Below are positions 21,129 to 30,445 of a DNA stretch of 64,000 nucleotides, piece by piece. The position numbers were made by a program, and so were the translations under genes. Positions within the stretch are counted from its first letter, which is position 1, and the number at the start of each line of letters is the position of its first letter. The notes under the pieces were generated by a model. It saw only the letters and a list, made by a program, of their open reading frames with translations. It had not been told where the DNA came from and did no database searches. Source of the DNA: Sphingobium bisphenolivorans (GTDB lineage: Bacteria > Pseudomonadota > Alphaproteobacteria > Sphingomonadales > Sphingomonadaceae); assembly GCF_000412635.1 (NCBI RefSeq), contig NZ_ASTG01000021.1, positions 1 through 64,000 on the forward strand. Reading direction: 5' to 3'.

Positions 21129-21871
21129 TGCGAGGCCGATCGATCGCATTTCGGGCGCGCATGGCAGCGCCTATCCTGGTGCTTGGCCTGCTTGGCGGCT
21201 GCTCGATACTGAACGGCAATGTGAAGGGCAATTTCGCGTGCCGTGCGCCCGACGGAACCTGCGCGCCCACCTCGCGCATCGATGATGCAGCAGTCGCGCT
21301 GCTGGTGGGAGAGACCGCAGAAGAAGCCAAGCCGGCGGCCACCCGCTGCGCCGGTGGGCAGTGCAGCAACACCCTGGCGAGAGCCGTCAACGCACCGCAG
21401 CGCCGCTCCGGGGAAAAGGTGCTGCGCATCATGTTCCCGTCCTATATCGACGACCTTGGCCGCCTCCATGAAGCGAGCGCGATTCACACCGTCGTCGAGA
21501 GTGGAGACTGGGTGCCGGCAGGCGAGGTGGCGCACGTCCCGGATGCCATAAGTGGTGCAACACCACGCGTCGCTGCACCACTCGCCGGCACGGCGATGGC
21601 AGCTCCGCCCTTGCGGTACGGCAATACCCTATCAGCCGCCGATGCCGAGATACCGGGGCAGGTCGCGACGGAAGCTGTGCGCCAACCTACTTCTGTCGAA
21701 GAGGTCCGCGCGAAAGTCGAAGCGGTGCTTGCAAGGCCCAAGCACGATACTGACCCTGATTCGAAGCCGTCCCCCTCCATTCCTTCGCAAGCCGTTTCGC
21801 CCGAGGCCAGCGCTACGGGCGCGGTACCCATACGCGCGCCGGGATTGCCGGGCGCTCCGGAGGAAGATTGA
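21128..21871 (+). CDS. traV: conjugative transfer lipoprotein TraV
   Basis: A 247-aa outer-membrane lipoprotein of the core complex (VirB7 role). The leader ends in a lipobox, LGLLGGC (Cys at about 24), and is followed by NVKGNFACRAPDGTC, a TraV-typical Cys motif. The C-terminal half is Pro/Ala-rich. It is coupled to dsbC (TGATG) and to traC (TGA/ATG overlap). Confidence 0.85.
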   Translation: MRGRSIAFRARMAAPILVLGLLGGCSILNGNVKGNFACRAPDGTCAPTSRIDDAAVALLVGETAEEAKPAATRCAGGQCSNTLARAVNAPQRRSGEKVLRIMFPSYIDDLGRLHEASAIHTVVESGDWVPAGEVAHVPDAISGATPRVAAPLAGTAMAAPPLRYGNTLSAADAEIPGQVATEAVRQPTSVEEVRAKVEAVLARPKHDTDPDSKPSPSIPSQAVSPEASATGAVPIRAPGLPGAPEED

Positions 21872-24456
21872 TGACTGGACCCGGTCTTTTCAGCGGGATC
21901 GTCGAGCGGGTTCTTGGCGCGGACGGCAAGCCCGATACGCGCCCGCCCAGTCACGGAGTCCCAATGCTCGCACATTGGTTGCCCTATCGCAGTTTCGACC
22001 AGAAAACGTCGCTGTTCTTCAACAGCGGGTCGCGGGGTTTTGCAATCGAGGCGGCGCCGCTGGTCGGCGGAGACGAGCGGACGGCCGAGATCCTGACCCA
22101 GTTCCTCTCGGAGGCCATCCCAGCGCAATGCTGCGTCCAGATCCTTCACTGGATGTCGCCCCGGATCGGGGACCGGGTTTCGCAATGGTTCGTGCCCCGC
22201 TACCGGGCCCGTGGCATCTACGAGCGCATGGCACGACACCGCGCCGATTATCTGAGCGCCGGCGTCTGGCGGTCGCTGTCGGCCGATGCCCCCTTCCATC
22301 TTCGCAATCACCGTATCGTGATTTCGGTGAGCGTCCCCGATACTGCATCGGTAACGACCGACGCATTGGTTTCGGTACGAGAGGGCCTCGTCTCGACGCT
22401 CCAGTCGATCGATGTGCCGACCCGCGTCCTCGATCCCGTCGCACTCATTGCGCTCATTGACGACATGACGTCTCCGACAACGGCAGCGGGTGACGATCCG
22501 ACCAGCTACAGTCCGTTCGACCCGATCGCCGACCAGGCCGTCCGGCGCGACATCGAGCTCAGGATCGAGCCCGACCGGCTCCTGCTGCGTACCGAGCGCT
22601 TCCGTCCGACGGGTGCGGATGTCGATGGTGCGCCCGAGATCGGCGAAATCTATCCCGACACGTTCGACCTGCGCTCCTTCTCGGTGCGCAACCTGCCGAG
22701 CCGCTGGGCGCCCTGGGATGTGGCGAGGCTAATCGGCGACCTGTTCACGGACAAGCTGCGGATGCCCTGTCCGGTTGCGACCGTGCTTTGTCTTCAATAT
22801 CCCGACGAACAGGCGTCCGCGAGCAAGGCGGGCTACAAGTTCATGCGGACCACCAGCCTCGCCGATTCTAAATCGGCGCGCTTCCTGCCGCAGCTGCGCG
22901 AACAGTCGCGCGAATGGCAGTATGTCCAGGATGAGCTCCGACAGGGCCGCAAGCTTGTGCGCTGCTTCTACTCGCTGACGTCGTTCTCGCCCAAGGGGCA
23001 GGGCGACGCCCATGAGAGAATAGTGAAGTCCGTCTATCGCGCCGCAGGCTGGGACCTTCACGACGATCGCTATCTGCAGATCATGGGCCTGCTCTGCGCC
23101 ATGCCGATCACACTCGCCGATGGTCTCTCACGCGATCTCGAGCGCATGAAGCGCATGCGCACGATGCTTACGACCACGGCCTGCAATCTCGCGCCCTTGC
23201 AGGGCGAGTATCTGGGCGGTCCGATCCCGCATCTCCTGCTGGTGGGCCGGCGTGGACAGCCCTTCTTCTGGTCGCCGTTCGAAAATGCCGCCGGCAATCA
23301 TAATGTCGCAGTGTTCGGTAAGTCGGGCTCAGGCAAATCGGTTGCGCTTCAGGAACTGTGCGCATCGCTATGCGGTGCCGGGGCGAAAGTGGTGGTGATC
23401 GACGACGGACGTTCCTTTGAGCACTCTGCAAGGCTCCAGGGCGGTGCCTTCGTCGAATTCACCATGTCGTCCGGCTTCTGCCTCAATCCCTTTGCCATGA
23501 TCGACGGCACGCGGGCGGAAGAGGACGAGGATTATCTGCTCGACTGCATGGCGATGCTGAAGGCGATCGTCTCGCAGATGGCGCGCCATATGGACCGGCT
23601 GAATGATACCGAGCGGGGACTGATCGACGGCGCTGTCAACCAGATCTGGAACGAGAAGGGCAGGGCGGGCAGCGTCGACGATGTGATCGCCGCGCTCGAT
23701 GCCACCGGCAACATGCTTGCCGGAGATCTCGCCATCGCCATGCGCCCATTTTCGAGCGCGGGCACCTATGGCCGCTTCTTCAGCGGGGACGTGAGCTTCC
23801 GTCTCGAGGCCGATTTCACCGTGTTCGAGCTTTCCGACCTTGCATCCCGCGAGGAACTGCGTTCGGTCGTGCTGACCGCGATCATGTTCATGTCATCGCA
23901 GGCGATGCGCCGAATCGACCGCGCGATCCCCAAGGCGCTGCTCCTCGACGAAGCCTGGCAGATGCTGCGCGGCGGCGCGATGGCCGATTTCATCGAGACC
24001 TACAGCCGGACATGCCGCAAATATGGCGCGTCGCTCATCACCGCGACCCAGTCATTGAACGACTACTACAAGTCGGACGGATCAAAGGCCGCGCTTGAGA
24101 ACAGCGATTGGTTCGTCATTCTTCAGCAGAAGCCGGAAACCATCGCCGATTTCAAAAAACACGACCGTTTCGACATGGACAGCCATACCGACGCGCTGCT
24201 CCGATCATTGAAACGCAACGGCACGGAATATTCCGACCTTCTGATCAAAGGCCCTGACACGCTGGCGCTGGGCCGGCTCGTGCTCGATCCCTTCTCGGCG
24301 GCGGTCTATTCGTCGAGCCCACGCACCTTCGCGGCGATCGAAGCGGGGGTACGCGAGGGACTCACGATCGAGGAAGCAATCGAACGGTTGCTCGAACCGG
24401 CGATAGAAGCAAACGGACAGGAGGCGAGCGGCAAGGTTACGCTCGCGGCGGAATAG
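21871..24456 (+). CDS. traC: conjugative transfer ATPase TraC (VirB4 family)
   Basis: An 861-aa ATPase powering pilus assembly at the inner-membrane face. The N-terminal TraC domain (about residues 1-430) precedes a P-loop domain with Walker A FGKSGSGKSVA near residue 482 and Walker B ALLLDEAWQML near 690, followed by the family segment SRTCRKYGASLITATQSLNDYY. GGAGG precedes the ATG by 7 bases. Length is standard for TraC. The stop is 2 bases from the next gene. Confidence 0.93.
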   Translation: MTGPGLFSGIVERVLGADGKPDTRPPSHGVPMLAHWLPYRSFDQKTSLFFNSGSRGFAIEAAPLVGGDERTAEILTQFLSEAIPAQCCVQILHWMSPRIGDRVSQWFVPRYRARGIYERMARHRADYLSAGVWRSLSADAPFHLRNHRIVISVSVPDTASVTTDALVSVREGLVSTLQSIDVPTRVLDPVALIALIDDMTSPTTAAGDDPTSYSPFDPIADQAVRRDIELRIEPDRLLLRTERFRPTGADVDGAPEIGEIYPDTFDLRSFSVRNLPSRWAPWDVARLIGDLFTDKLRMPCPVATVLCLQYPDEQASASKAGYKFMRTTSLADSKSARFLPQLREQSREWQYVQDELRQGRKLVRCFYSLTSFSPKGQGDAHERIVKSVYRAAGWDLHDDRYLQIMGLLCAMPITLADGLSRDLERMKRMRTMLTTTACNLAPLQGEYLGGPIPHLLLVGRRGQPFFWSPFENAAGNHNVAVFGKSGSGKSVALQELCASLCGAGAKVVVIDDGRSFEHSARLQGGAFVEFTMSSGFCLNPFAMIDGTRAEEDEDYLLDCMAMLKAIVSQMARHMDRLNDTERGLIDGAVNQIWNEKGRAGSVDDVIAALDATGNMLAGDLAIAMRPFSSAGTYGRFFSGDVSFRLEADFTVFELSDLASREELRSVVLTAIMFMSSQAMRRIDRAIPKALLLDEAWQMLRGGAMADFIETYSRTCRKYGASLITATQSLNDYYKSDGSKAALENSDWFVILQQKPETIADFKKHDRFDMDSHTDALLRSLKRNGTEYSDLLIKGPDTLALGRLVLDPFSAAVYSSSPRTFAAIEAGVREGLTIEEAIERLLEPAIEANGQEASGKVTLAAE

Positions 24457-24458
24457 CC

Positions 24459-24818
24459 ATGCCGGTCCCCGAACGCATCGTGCTGCACCGCCACCGTCCT
24501 CCACGGCGTCGCCGTGTACTGAACTGGCAAGCGGTGATTTATCATGGGCTTCGCACAGCGGGATGGGCTGCAACCAACATGCTCGTAGTCCTCGGCCTGT
24601 TCGTCTGCTTCCTGGCTCTGCTCGGCAATCTCAGCTTCGATGGCTTCTTCCTCCAGCTGAGCAATCTTTCGGCGCGCTATCTCGAGGCGGGTGCACAGCG
24701 GCAAGGCTCGTTCCAACTGCTGCTGGTCGGGCTGGTTGCCATTCTGTTCCTGATCGTCGGTGTGCTCCGCTGGCATGCCCTGCGGCAATCCGGATCATCG
24801 GGGGGAGAGACGACATGA
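24459..24818 (+). CDS. small membrane protein between traC and trbI, unknown
   Basis: A 119-aa protein with a strongly basic N-terminus and two hydrophobic spans (about residues 38-58 and 86-104), so it is likely an inner-membrane protein with both ends inside. It overlaps trbI by 4 bases (ATGA), so it is part of the operon. It matches no F-plasmid gene that I recognise at this place. Confidence 0.7.
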   Translation: MPVPERIVLHRHRPPRRRRVLNWQAVIYHGLRTAGWAATNMLVVLGLFVCFLALLGNLSFDGFFLQLSNLSARYLEAGAQRQGSFQLLLVGLVAILFLIVGVLRWHALRQSGSSGGETT

Positions 24819-25384
24819 CCGATCTTTCACACGAACCTGAGCTCGATCTCCCACGCCCTGTCGGCACGGAGCAGCCGCGCAAGCGCCGGACCGCGTTTGC
24901 AGGCCTGTCGGTGCTGCAGCTCGCAGCCCTGGCGATCCTCCTTGCCGCTCTCGCCTGGGGCATGTGGGTGACGCGCTCCTTACTCTCACCGCCATCGCAA
25001 CAGCGCATCGTTGCGGTAAAGCTGTCCGGCCTTGTCGGCGAGTATATCCAGGCACAGGCCCGTAGCGCGTCGCCGCCCGATCAGGTCGAGCACGAGATGC
25101 GTGCCTTCATGGCATCGCTTGATGGCCAGATGGCTGTGCGCGCCGCCAAGGGCGAGACGGTCCTGGTCGCGGAAGCGGTCCTCACGCGCAATGTCCCGGA
25201 TATCACCGATGAAGTGAGAAGGGCGGTTTATGCGAGTGGCATCGCTATTCCGCGTCCTGCCTCACCTGCCGAACTCCAGGCCAGGATAGGTGGTGGCTCT
25301 CCCGCTCCCGCACCGGCTGCACCGCAGACCGCACCTGCAACGGCCTCACCTTTCGGGAGCGCGCCCGATGGCCCCGCCAACTGA
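24815..25384 (+). CDS. trbI: F-type conjugation protein TrbI
   Basis: A 189-aa protein with one membrane span (about residues 28-50, LSVLQLAALAILLAALAWGMWV) and a periplasmic part containing KGETVLVAEAVLTRNVPDITDEVRRAV, which matches F-type TrbI. Its order between traC and traW is that of F. TrbI affects pilus retraction in F. The tail is Ala/Pro-rich. The following peptidase gene starts inside its last codons. Confidence 0.82.
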   Translation: MTDLSHEPELDLPRPVGTEQPRKRRTAFAGLSVLQLAALAILLAALAWGMWVTRSLLSPPSQQRIVAVKLSGLVGEYIQAQARSASPPDQVEHEMRAFMASLDGQMAVRAAKGETVLVAEAVLTRNVPDITDEVRRAVYASGIAIPRPASPAELQARIGGGSPAPAPAAPQTAPATASPFGSAPDGPAN

Positions 25385-25889
25385 AACCCGCGGACCGGCT
25401 AGGCGGCGCTGGCTGCTGCTCGGCCTCATTGGGATTGGCGGCATCGCCGCGAGCGCGCTGTCGTCCTGGCGCGAGAACCACGCATTGTTCATCAACGCCT
25501 CTGAATCCCTGCCCAACTGGGCCTTCACCATCGACCGGGGCAGAGCGCCCAAGCGCGGCGATTATCTCTTCTTCGTCCCGCCCGTGAACGCGCTCGTGCG
25601 CGCGCATTTCGGCGAGAACCCAGGGGCATTCGGAAAGATCGTCTATGGCATGCCCGGCGATCTCGTCGAGCATCGAGGCGCAGAAGTCCTGGTGAACGGG
25701 CATCTCGTCGGCTCGATGAAGGAAGTGACGCGGCGCGGCGAGAAGCTGACACCTGGGCCGATCGGCACGGTGCCGGAGGGCTGCTATTTCGTGGGAACTC
25801 CGCATCCCGACAGCTTTGACAGCCGCTACGGCGAAATCGGGTTCATCTGCCGCCCGCAAATCCTCGGCACCGGGGAGGCGGTGTTGTGA
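25368..25889 (+). CDS. conjugative signal peptidase, TraF/S26 type
   Basis: A 173-aa S26-family protease with an N-terminal membrane anchor (residues 14-32). The Ser-Lys dyad is visible: Ser47 in NASESLP, analogous to the plasmid TraF signature, and Lys at about 88 in FGKIVYGMPGD, the signal-peptidase box. It probably processes the TraA pilin, as RP4 TraF does for TrbC pilin. It overlaps trbI by 17 bases and traW by 4. Confidence 0.85.
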   Translation: MAPPTETRGPARRRWLLLGLIGIGGIAASALSSWRENHALFINASESLPNWAFTIDRGRAPKRGDYLFFVPPVNALVRAHFGENPGAFGKIVYGMPGDLVEHRGAEVLVNGHLVGSMKEVTRRGEKLTPGPIGTVPEGCYFVGTPHPDSFDSRYGEIGFICRPQILGTGEAVL

Positions 25890-26533
25890 GAGCTCCCGTC
25901 CTTCGCATAGTTGGGACAGGCCTTCTCGTCGCCGTCGGCGCCACCGCGTCCACCCAGGCGCGCGACTATGGGACGCAGGCACAAGCCTTTCCGATAATCG
26001 AGCCAGACCTGCTGGCGACGATCGAGGCCCGCTTGGCCCGGCTCCAGTCATCGGGCCAGATCGACGCGCTCAATCAACAGTTCGCGCGCCGCGTCGAGCA
26101 ATCCGTGCGTCGGCCTAAGCCGGTCGCCGGGATAACCCCGGCGATCCGGGAGCGGAGCTGGCAATTCGATCCGGCGATGGTCGTCGAGCGGGACATCCGC
26201 GACCAGAAGGGCAATCTCATCGCAGCCGCTGGGCAGCGCGTGAACCCTCTCGATTTCGTGACGGTGCGCCAGGCACTCGTCTTCGTCGATGGCGACGATG
26301 CCAGGCAGATGGCGTGGGCGACCGGGCGCTGGAACGCAACGGACGCCAAGATCATCCTCGTTGCCGGCTCTCCGATCGATGAAATGACCAACCGCAAGCG
26401 CCGCTTCTATTTCGATCAGAACGGCGTGCTGACCGAGCGGTTCGGCATTCGCCACACGCCGGCAGTCGTGAGCCAGCAAGGCAAGGTCATGCAGGTGCGC
26501 GAGCATGTCCTAGCGCGGCAGGGGGCGAAGTGA
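25886..26533 (+). CDS. traW: conjugative transfer protein TraW
   Basis: A 215-aa periplasmic protein with a GTG start, GGGGAGG 7 bases upstream and a signal peptide (residues 1-26, ending TQARDYG). The TraW hallmarks GTQAQAFPIIEPDLL at the mature N-terminus and FDPAMVVERDIRDQKG are present. TraW acts with TraU and TrbC in pilus assembly, and the order traW-traU-trbC is preserved here. The GTG lies across the end of the peptidase gene. Confidence 0.88.
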   Translation: MRAPVLRIVGTGLLVAVGATASTQARDYGTQAQAFPIIEPDLLATIEARLARLQSSGQIDALNQQFARRVEQSVRRPKPVAGITPAIRERSWQFDPAMVVERDIRDQKGNLIAAAGQRVNPLDFVTVRQALVFVDGDDARQMAWATGRWNATDAKIILVAGSPIDEMTNRKRRFYFDQNGVLTERFGIRHTPAVVSQQGKVMQVREHVLARQGAK

Positions 26534-26808
26534 TGCCGATCTGGCTCGACATGCTGCGCACACCGATGGCAGCGCCCGAGACAAGGATGCTCCGCCGCAG
26601 GCGCCACTTGTGGCAACTCCTGTGCATCGCGCTTGCGGCCTCGATCCTCTGCCTGCAACCGCTTCGCGCGCTCGCGGGCAATGCCGCGGGCCTCGTTTGC
26701 GCCGTGCTGCTGCTCGCCGCACTTCTCTGTGGCATCCGCTACTTCCGGGCAAAGAACGCCGCCGACGATGCCTGGCTTGCCGGTCGACATGGAGAGGTCG
26801 AGCCGTGA
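26533..26808 (+). CDS. small membrane protein between traW and traU, unknown
   Basis: A 91-aa protein with two hydrophobic segments (about residues 28-48 and 52-70) after a basic stretch (RMLRRRRH). It is coupled at both ends: its ATG touches the traW stop and traU starts with GTG 4 bases before its end. F carries no such gene between traW and traU. Its function is unknown. Confidence 0.65.
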   Translation: MPIWLDMLRTPMAAPETRMLRRRRHLWQLLCIALAASILCLQPLRALAGNAAGLVCAVLLLAALLCGIRYFRAKNAADDAWLAGRHGEVEP

Positions 26809-27818
26809 GACCGCTCCGTCTCCTTGCCGCCATCTTGGCCCTGTTCGGCTCGGTTGCGCTCCTGCCGGGCCGCGCGGAAGCGGTCGGATGCTCGGGCAAG
26901 TTCGTCAATCCTGTTACGGACGTCTGCTGGTCTTGCCTGTTCCCGCTGTCGGTCGGTGGCCTCAAGATCTGGCCGAGCGGCAGGCCCGACACCAACAATC
27001 CAGCGTCGCCAATCTGCGCGTGTGCCGATCCTTTGCCGCGTATCGGGATTTCGGTCGGGTTCTGGGAGCCGGTCAGGCTGGCGGACGTGACTATGAAGCC
27101 ATGGTGCTTCGTAAACCTCGGCGGGAAGAAGATCGCGCCCGGCTTCGACATCGGCCAGGGCATGCTTGCGGGACCGAGCCAGGTCGGCGGCAAGAGCCAG
27201 AACACGGCGAAGTGGCACGTCCACTGGTACGTTTACCCGCTGCTCTACTGGATGGAGATTTTGACGGACTTCCTCTGCTTCGAGCAGGCGTCGTTCGATA
27301 TCGCCTATATGACGGAGATCGATCCGCTCTGGCAGGACGATACCCTGACCGCGCTTATCAATCCCGAGGCGGTGGTGTTTGCCAATCCACTCGCAGTCGC
27401 CGCCTGTGCCGGCGACTGCGTCACCTCGACCGTCAATTTGCCGCTCGACTCGCTGTTCTGGTGCGCGGGCTGTCAGGGGACGATGTACCCGCTTAACGGC
27501 AACATCCCTTCGCATATCGGCCATGTGCAGTCCTCGCGGCTCGCCCTCTCGCGCTTCGCGTACAAGATGCACCGGATGGGGCTGGCCTGGGGGACGATGG
27601 GCTCGAAGGGCCTTTGCAAGAAGTACCTCATGCCGATCATGCGCAAGCAGCAGTATCGCTTCCAGATGACCAACCCGATCACGACGGTGTCGGGGCGCTA
27701 TGCCTGTTCGCCGATCGGCGCGTCGACCATGCCGCCCGACGCCGGCCGCGCCTATCCGGCCGCCGGCGAGGACATGGGCTACCTGGTCTGGCGCAAGCGC
27801 AACTGCTGTGTGCTGTAG
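26805..27818 (+). CDS. traU: conjugative transfer protein TraU
   Basis: A 337-aa periplasmic, Cys-rich protein needed for pilus assembly and DNA transfer. It has a GTG start with GGAGAGG 7 bases upstream. The signal peptide (residues 1-25) is followed by CSGKFVNPVTDVCWSCLFPL and CACADPLPRIGI, both TraU signatures. At least a dozen Cys suggest several disulfides, which would explain the dsbC in the operon. Confidence 0.93.
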   Translation: MRPLRLLAAILALFGSVALLPGRAEAVGCSGKFVNPVTDVCWSCLFPLSVGGLKIWPSGRPDTNNPASPICACADPLPRIGISVGFWEPVRLADVTMKPWCFVNLGGKKIAPGFDIGQGMLAGPSQVGGKSQNTAKWHVHWYVYPLLYWMEILTDFLCFEQASFDIAYMTEIDPLWQDDTLTALINPEAVVFANPLAVAACAGDCVTSTVNLPLDSLFWCAGCQGTMYPLNGNIPSHIGHVQSSRLALSRFAYKMHRMGLAWGTMGSKGLCKKYLMPIMRKQQYRFQMTNPITTVSGRYACSPIGASTMPPDAGRAYPAAGEDMGYLVWRKRNCCVL

Positions 27819-27830
27819 GGGGAGGGGGCC

Positions 27831-28574
27831 GTGCGCAGGATTCTCATCACATGTGTCGCGCTTACAGGGGTTGTTGGTGTCTCCGCGCTGCTTGCGCAGA
27901 CCACCGACGAAATCGACGTTCAGGCAATCAAGGCCCGCGCCGCGGCGATGGCAGAGGACGCCGAGACGTTCGTCGCGCATGTCAAGGATCGCGGGGATGC
28001 CCTGCGCGAGGAGGCCACGGCGACGGCCGATGGCGGCAGGGAAAACCTGAGACGCCTTTCGCCCGCGGACCTGCCCGTCGGTCCCAAGGGCGTCGTCGAC
28101 TTCGACGAACTGGTCGCCGGCGCGGTCGGAAATATCGATGCGCCGCGTGGACAAGCCCCGCAGTTCATCGCCTTCGCCAGCCTGTCCATGCCGGAGGAGT
28201 CCCTGAAGCGAATGATTGCCGACGTCTCGCGCGCGGGCGGCGTTGTCGTGTTTCGCGGTTTCCCGGACAACTCCATGAAAGCGTTCCAGTCCGCGATCGC
28301 GCGACTGGTCAAGGACGAGGCCGACTATGCCAGCATAGGGATCGACCCTCGTCTATTCCGGGCATTCGAAGTCCAGGCCGTCCCGACTTACATCGCCGTC
28401 GGGTCCGATTTCGACCTGTGCGAAGGCTTTCGCTGCAAGACGGTGGTCCCGCCCAATGATCGCCTCACTGGCAATGTCACTGTCGAACATGCGCTGACAT
28501 CCTTTGCCGATGGTCGTGGCCCCGGCGCGACGGTCGCCGGCGTGGCGCTCGCCAATCTCCGGAAGCGGCAATGA
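27831..28574 (+). CDS. trbC: conjugative pilus assembly protein TrbC (F-type)
   Basis: A 247-aa periplasmic protein starting at GTG after a purine-rich GGGGGAGGGGG. A signal peptide (residues 1-22) precedes a helical spacer and the thioredoxin-like TrbC domain (PQFIAFASLSMPEESLKRMI to FRAFEVQAVPTYIA). This matches the F-type TrbC family, not the RP4 pilin of the same name. It overlaps traN by 4 bases. Confidence 0.88.
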   Translation: MRRILITCVALTGVVGVSALLAQTTDEIDVQAIKARAAAMAEDAETFVAHVKDRGDALREEATATADGGRENLRRLSPADLPVGPKGVVDFDELVAGAVGNIDAPRGQAPQFIAFASLSMPEESLKRMIADVSRAGGVVVFRGFPDNSMKAFQSAIARLVKDEADYASIGIDPRLFRAFEVQAVPTYIAVGSDFDLCEGFRCKTVVPPNDRLTGNVTVEHALTSFADGRGPGATVAGVALANLRKRQ

Positions 28575-30445
28575 GCCTGCGTCGCGTCTTGCTGGCCTTC
28601 GCCGCGTTCGCGGCCGCGGCGCCTGCGCTGGCGCAGGAAACGACCGCGGATGCAAGAGCTGAGGGCAAGGCGATGGCCGAAGCCTTCCGCCAGGACGGCA
28701 CGCTTATTCCGGACTCGGATGGCCAGGCACTAGAGGTGCCGGGCTATCAGGGCACCACGCTGCCTCAATCCTCCTATTTCGATGATCCCGACCGGATGGT
28801 GTCAGACGCATCGTCGCAGACCGGCTCGCATGAGGGCTATCGGACGATCATCGAAGGTGATCGCGTCCGCCCAAAGTTCGATGCAGCCGAAATCAAGGCC
28901 GATATCGCGCGCGGTCGAGCCATCGAGGAGGATCCGCAGGCATATCTCGAAGGCGAGGATATCAGCGGCGGGCAGGGCAGTTGCGTCCCGCTTCCACCTG
29001 GGGAGAAACCGCAGGGCTGGTACGAGACCAGCTGCAATGTTGGCAGCAAGCTCACCGAGCATGTCCGATCCTGCACGATCCCGCTTAGCGTTTCGGTCGA
29101 AAAGCGTGAAACCTATACCTATTGGGCCGGACGCATGAGCACGATGCCCACGGACGGCGGTGTCTATCCTGCCCGGGCGGCGTTCGACGATGAGGTGGCA
29201 AACGGTATCTGTCAGGAAACACGTGCAATCGATTATTGCAGCAATTTCGGCCCCTTCGGATTTACTGCCGCAACCTCTTGCCCGTCGCTCGGCCACACCG
29301 CCTATGAGCTAAAATGCAGCGGCCCGGCGCAAGGCATCACGCCCGGCTACTATCATCCCGGCATCGTCATCGCGACGGGCGAATATTGGCTGTCGAAGGA
29401 CGCGGAAGCGACCAATGTCAGAGCAACGCGCAATGAGGCGGCCTGCGCCGCATTCGCCGGCGACAGGATGTGTGTCCAGCAAGAGGAGGTTTGCACATCA
29501 AGCGATCCCGTCACGCGGATCGTGGACGGCGTGGCCGTTACACAGCCCTGCTGGGCGTGGAACCGGACCTATCTGTGCCATACACTCTCCGCCGGCAACG
29601 ATTGTCCGTCCCTCGAGGCGAACCCCCAATGCACGTTCGTCCGCGAAGAATGTCTTGACGACGATGAAGCCTCGCCCGGCTGCGAAGTGCGCGAGCGGAT
29701 CTACAGGTGTCCCACGCCAGGGTCCGGCGGAGCTTCCGACGAACAGCAATATATCTGCGGAAACGACGTCTACTGCCTCAACGGCGAATGCGAGACGATC
29801 GAACGGGAGGCTTCGACAGAACTCAAGGATGCACTGGTTGCGCTGCACGCGATCGGCCAGGCGGGCGAGGAGTTCAATCCCGACGAATTGACGGTGTTCA
29901 GCGGCGAGCGCGAGACCTGCCACAAGCCGGTGTTCGGCCTCATCAACTGCTGCGCCGGCAAAGTGTCGGGCTTGCTCACTGTCGGTGCCGGAGCGGCTGC
30001 GCTCGCCGGCGGACCGGCTGCCATAGCGGCGCTTGCGACGCCATTCCTCACTCTGTTCGCCTGCTCCACCCAGGAGAAGATGCTCGACATCAAGGATCGC
30101 ATGGGTTTCTGCTACAGGGTCGGAACCTATTGCTCGAGTAGCTTTCTCGGCATCTGCAAAACCAGGCGGACGGCCTATTGCTGCTTCGAGAGCAAGCTCT
30201 CACGCATCCTGCAGGAGCAGGGCCGCATCCAGCTCGGCAAGCCCTGGGGCAAACCCAAGAACGAGCAATGCCGCGGATTCAGCATCCACGAGTTCGCGAG
30301 CCTCGACCTGTCGAAGATGGATTTCACCGAGGTCTACGCCGAGTTCATCGACGCCGCGAAGCTGCCTGATGAAGTCCAGACCATGTCCGACATCCAGAAG
30401 AAGATAGAGGAATATTATGCCCGATCCGCTCCTGGCGGCGGCTGA
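28571..30445 (+). CDS. traN: mating-pair stabilisation adhesin TraN
   Basis: A 624-aa outer-membrane protein with a signal peptide (residues 1-21, ending APALAQE) and very many Cys in pairs or short repeats through residues 130-400 (for example CVQQEEVCTSSDP and CTFVREECLDDDE). The conserved FNPDELTVFSGERETCHKP region follows, with a C-terminal CCAGKVSG and CCFESKLSRI. TraN contacts the recipient surface in F-type mating, and length and Cys pattern fit. It overlaps traF by 29 bases. Confidence 0.9.
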   Translation: MSLRRVLLAFAAFAAAAPALAQETTADARAEGKAMAEAFRQDGTLIPDSDGQALEVPGYQGTTLPQSSYFDDPDRMVSDASSQTGSHEGYRTIIEGDRVRPKFDAAEIKADIARGRAIEEDPQAYLEGEDISGGQGSCVPLPPGEKPQGWYETSCNVGSKLTEHVRSCTIPLSVSVEKRETYTYWAGRMSTMPTDGGVYPARAAFDDEVANGICQETRAIDYCSNFGPFGFTAATSCPSLGHTAYELKCSGPAQGITPGYYHPGIVIATGEYWLSKDAEATNVRATRNEAACAAFAGDRMCVQQEEVCTSSDPVTRIVDGVAVTQPCWAWNRTYLCHTLSAGNDCPSLEANPQCTFVREECLDDDEASPGCEVRERIYRCPTPGSGGASDEQQYICGNDVYCLNGECETIEREASTELKDALVALHAIGQAGEEFNPDELTVFSGERETCHKPVFGLINCCAGKVSGLLTVGAGAAALAGGPAAIAALATPFLTLFACSTQEKMLDIKDRMGFCYRVGTYCSSSFLGICKTRRTAYCCFESKLSRILQEQGRIQLGKPWGKPKNEQCRGFSIHEFASLDLSKMDFTEVYAEFIDAAKLPDEVQTMSDIQKKIEEYYARSAPGGG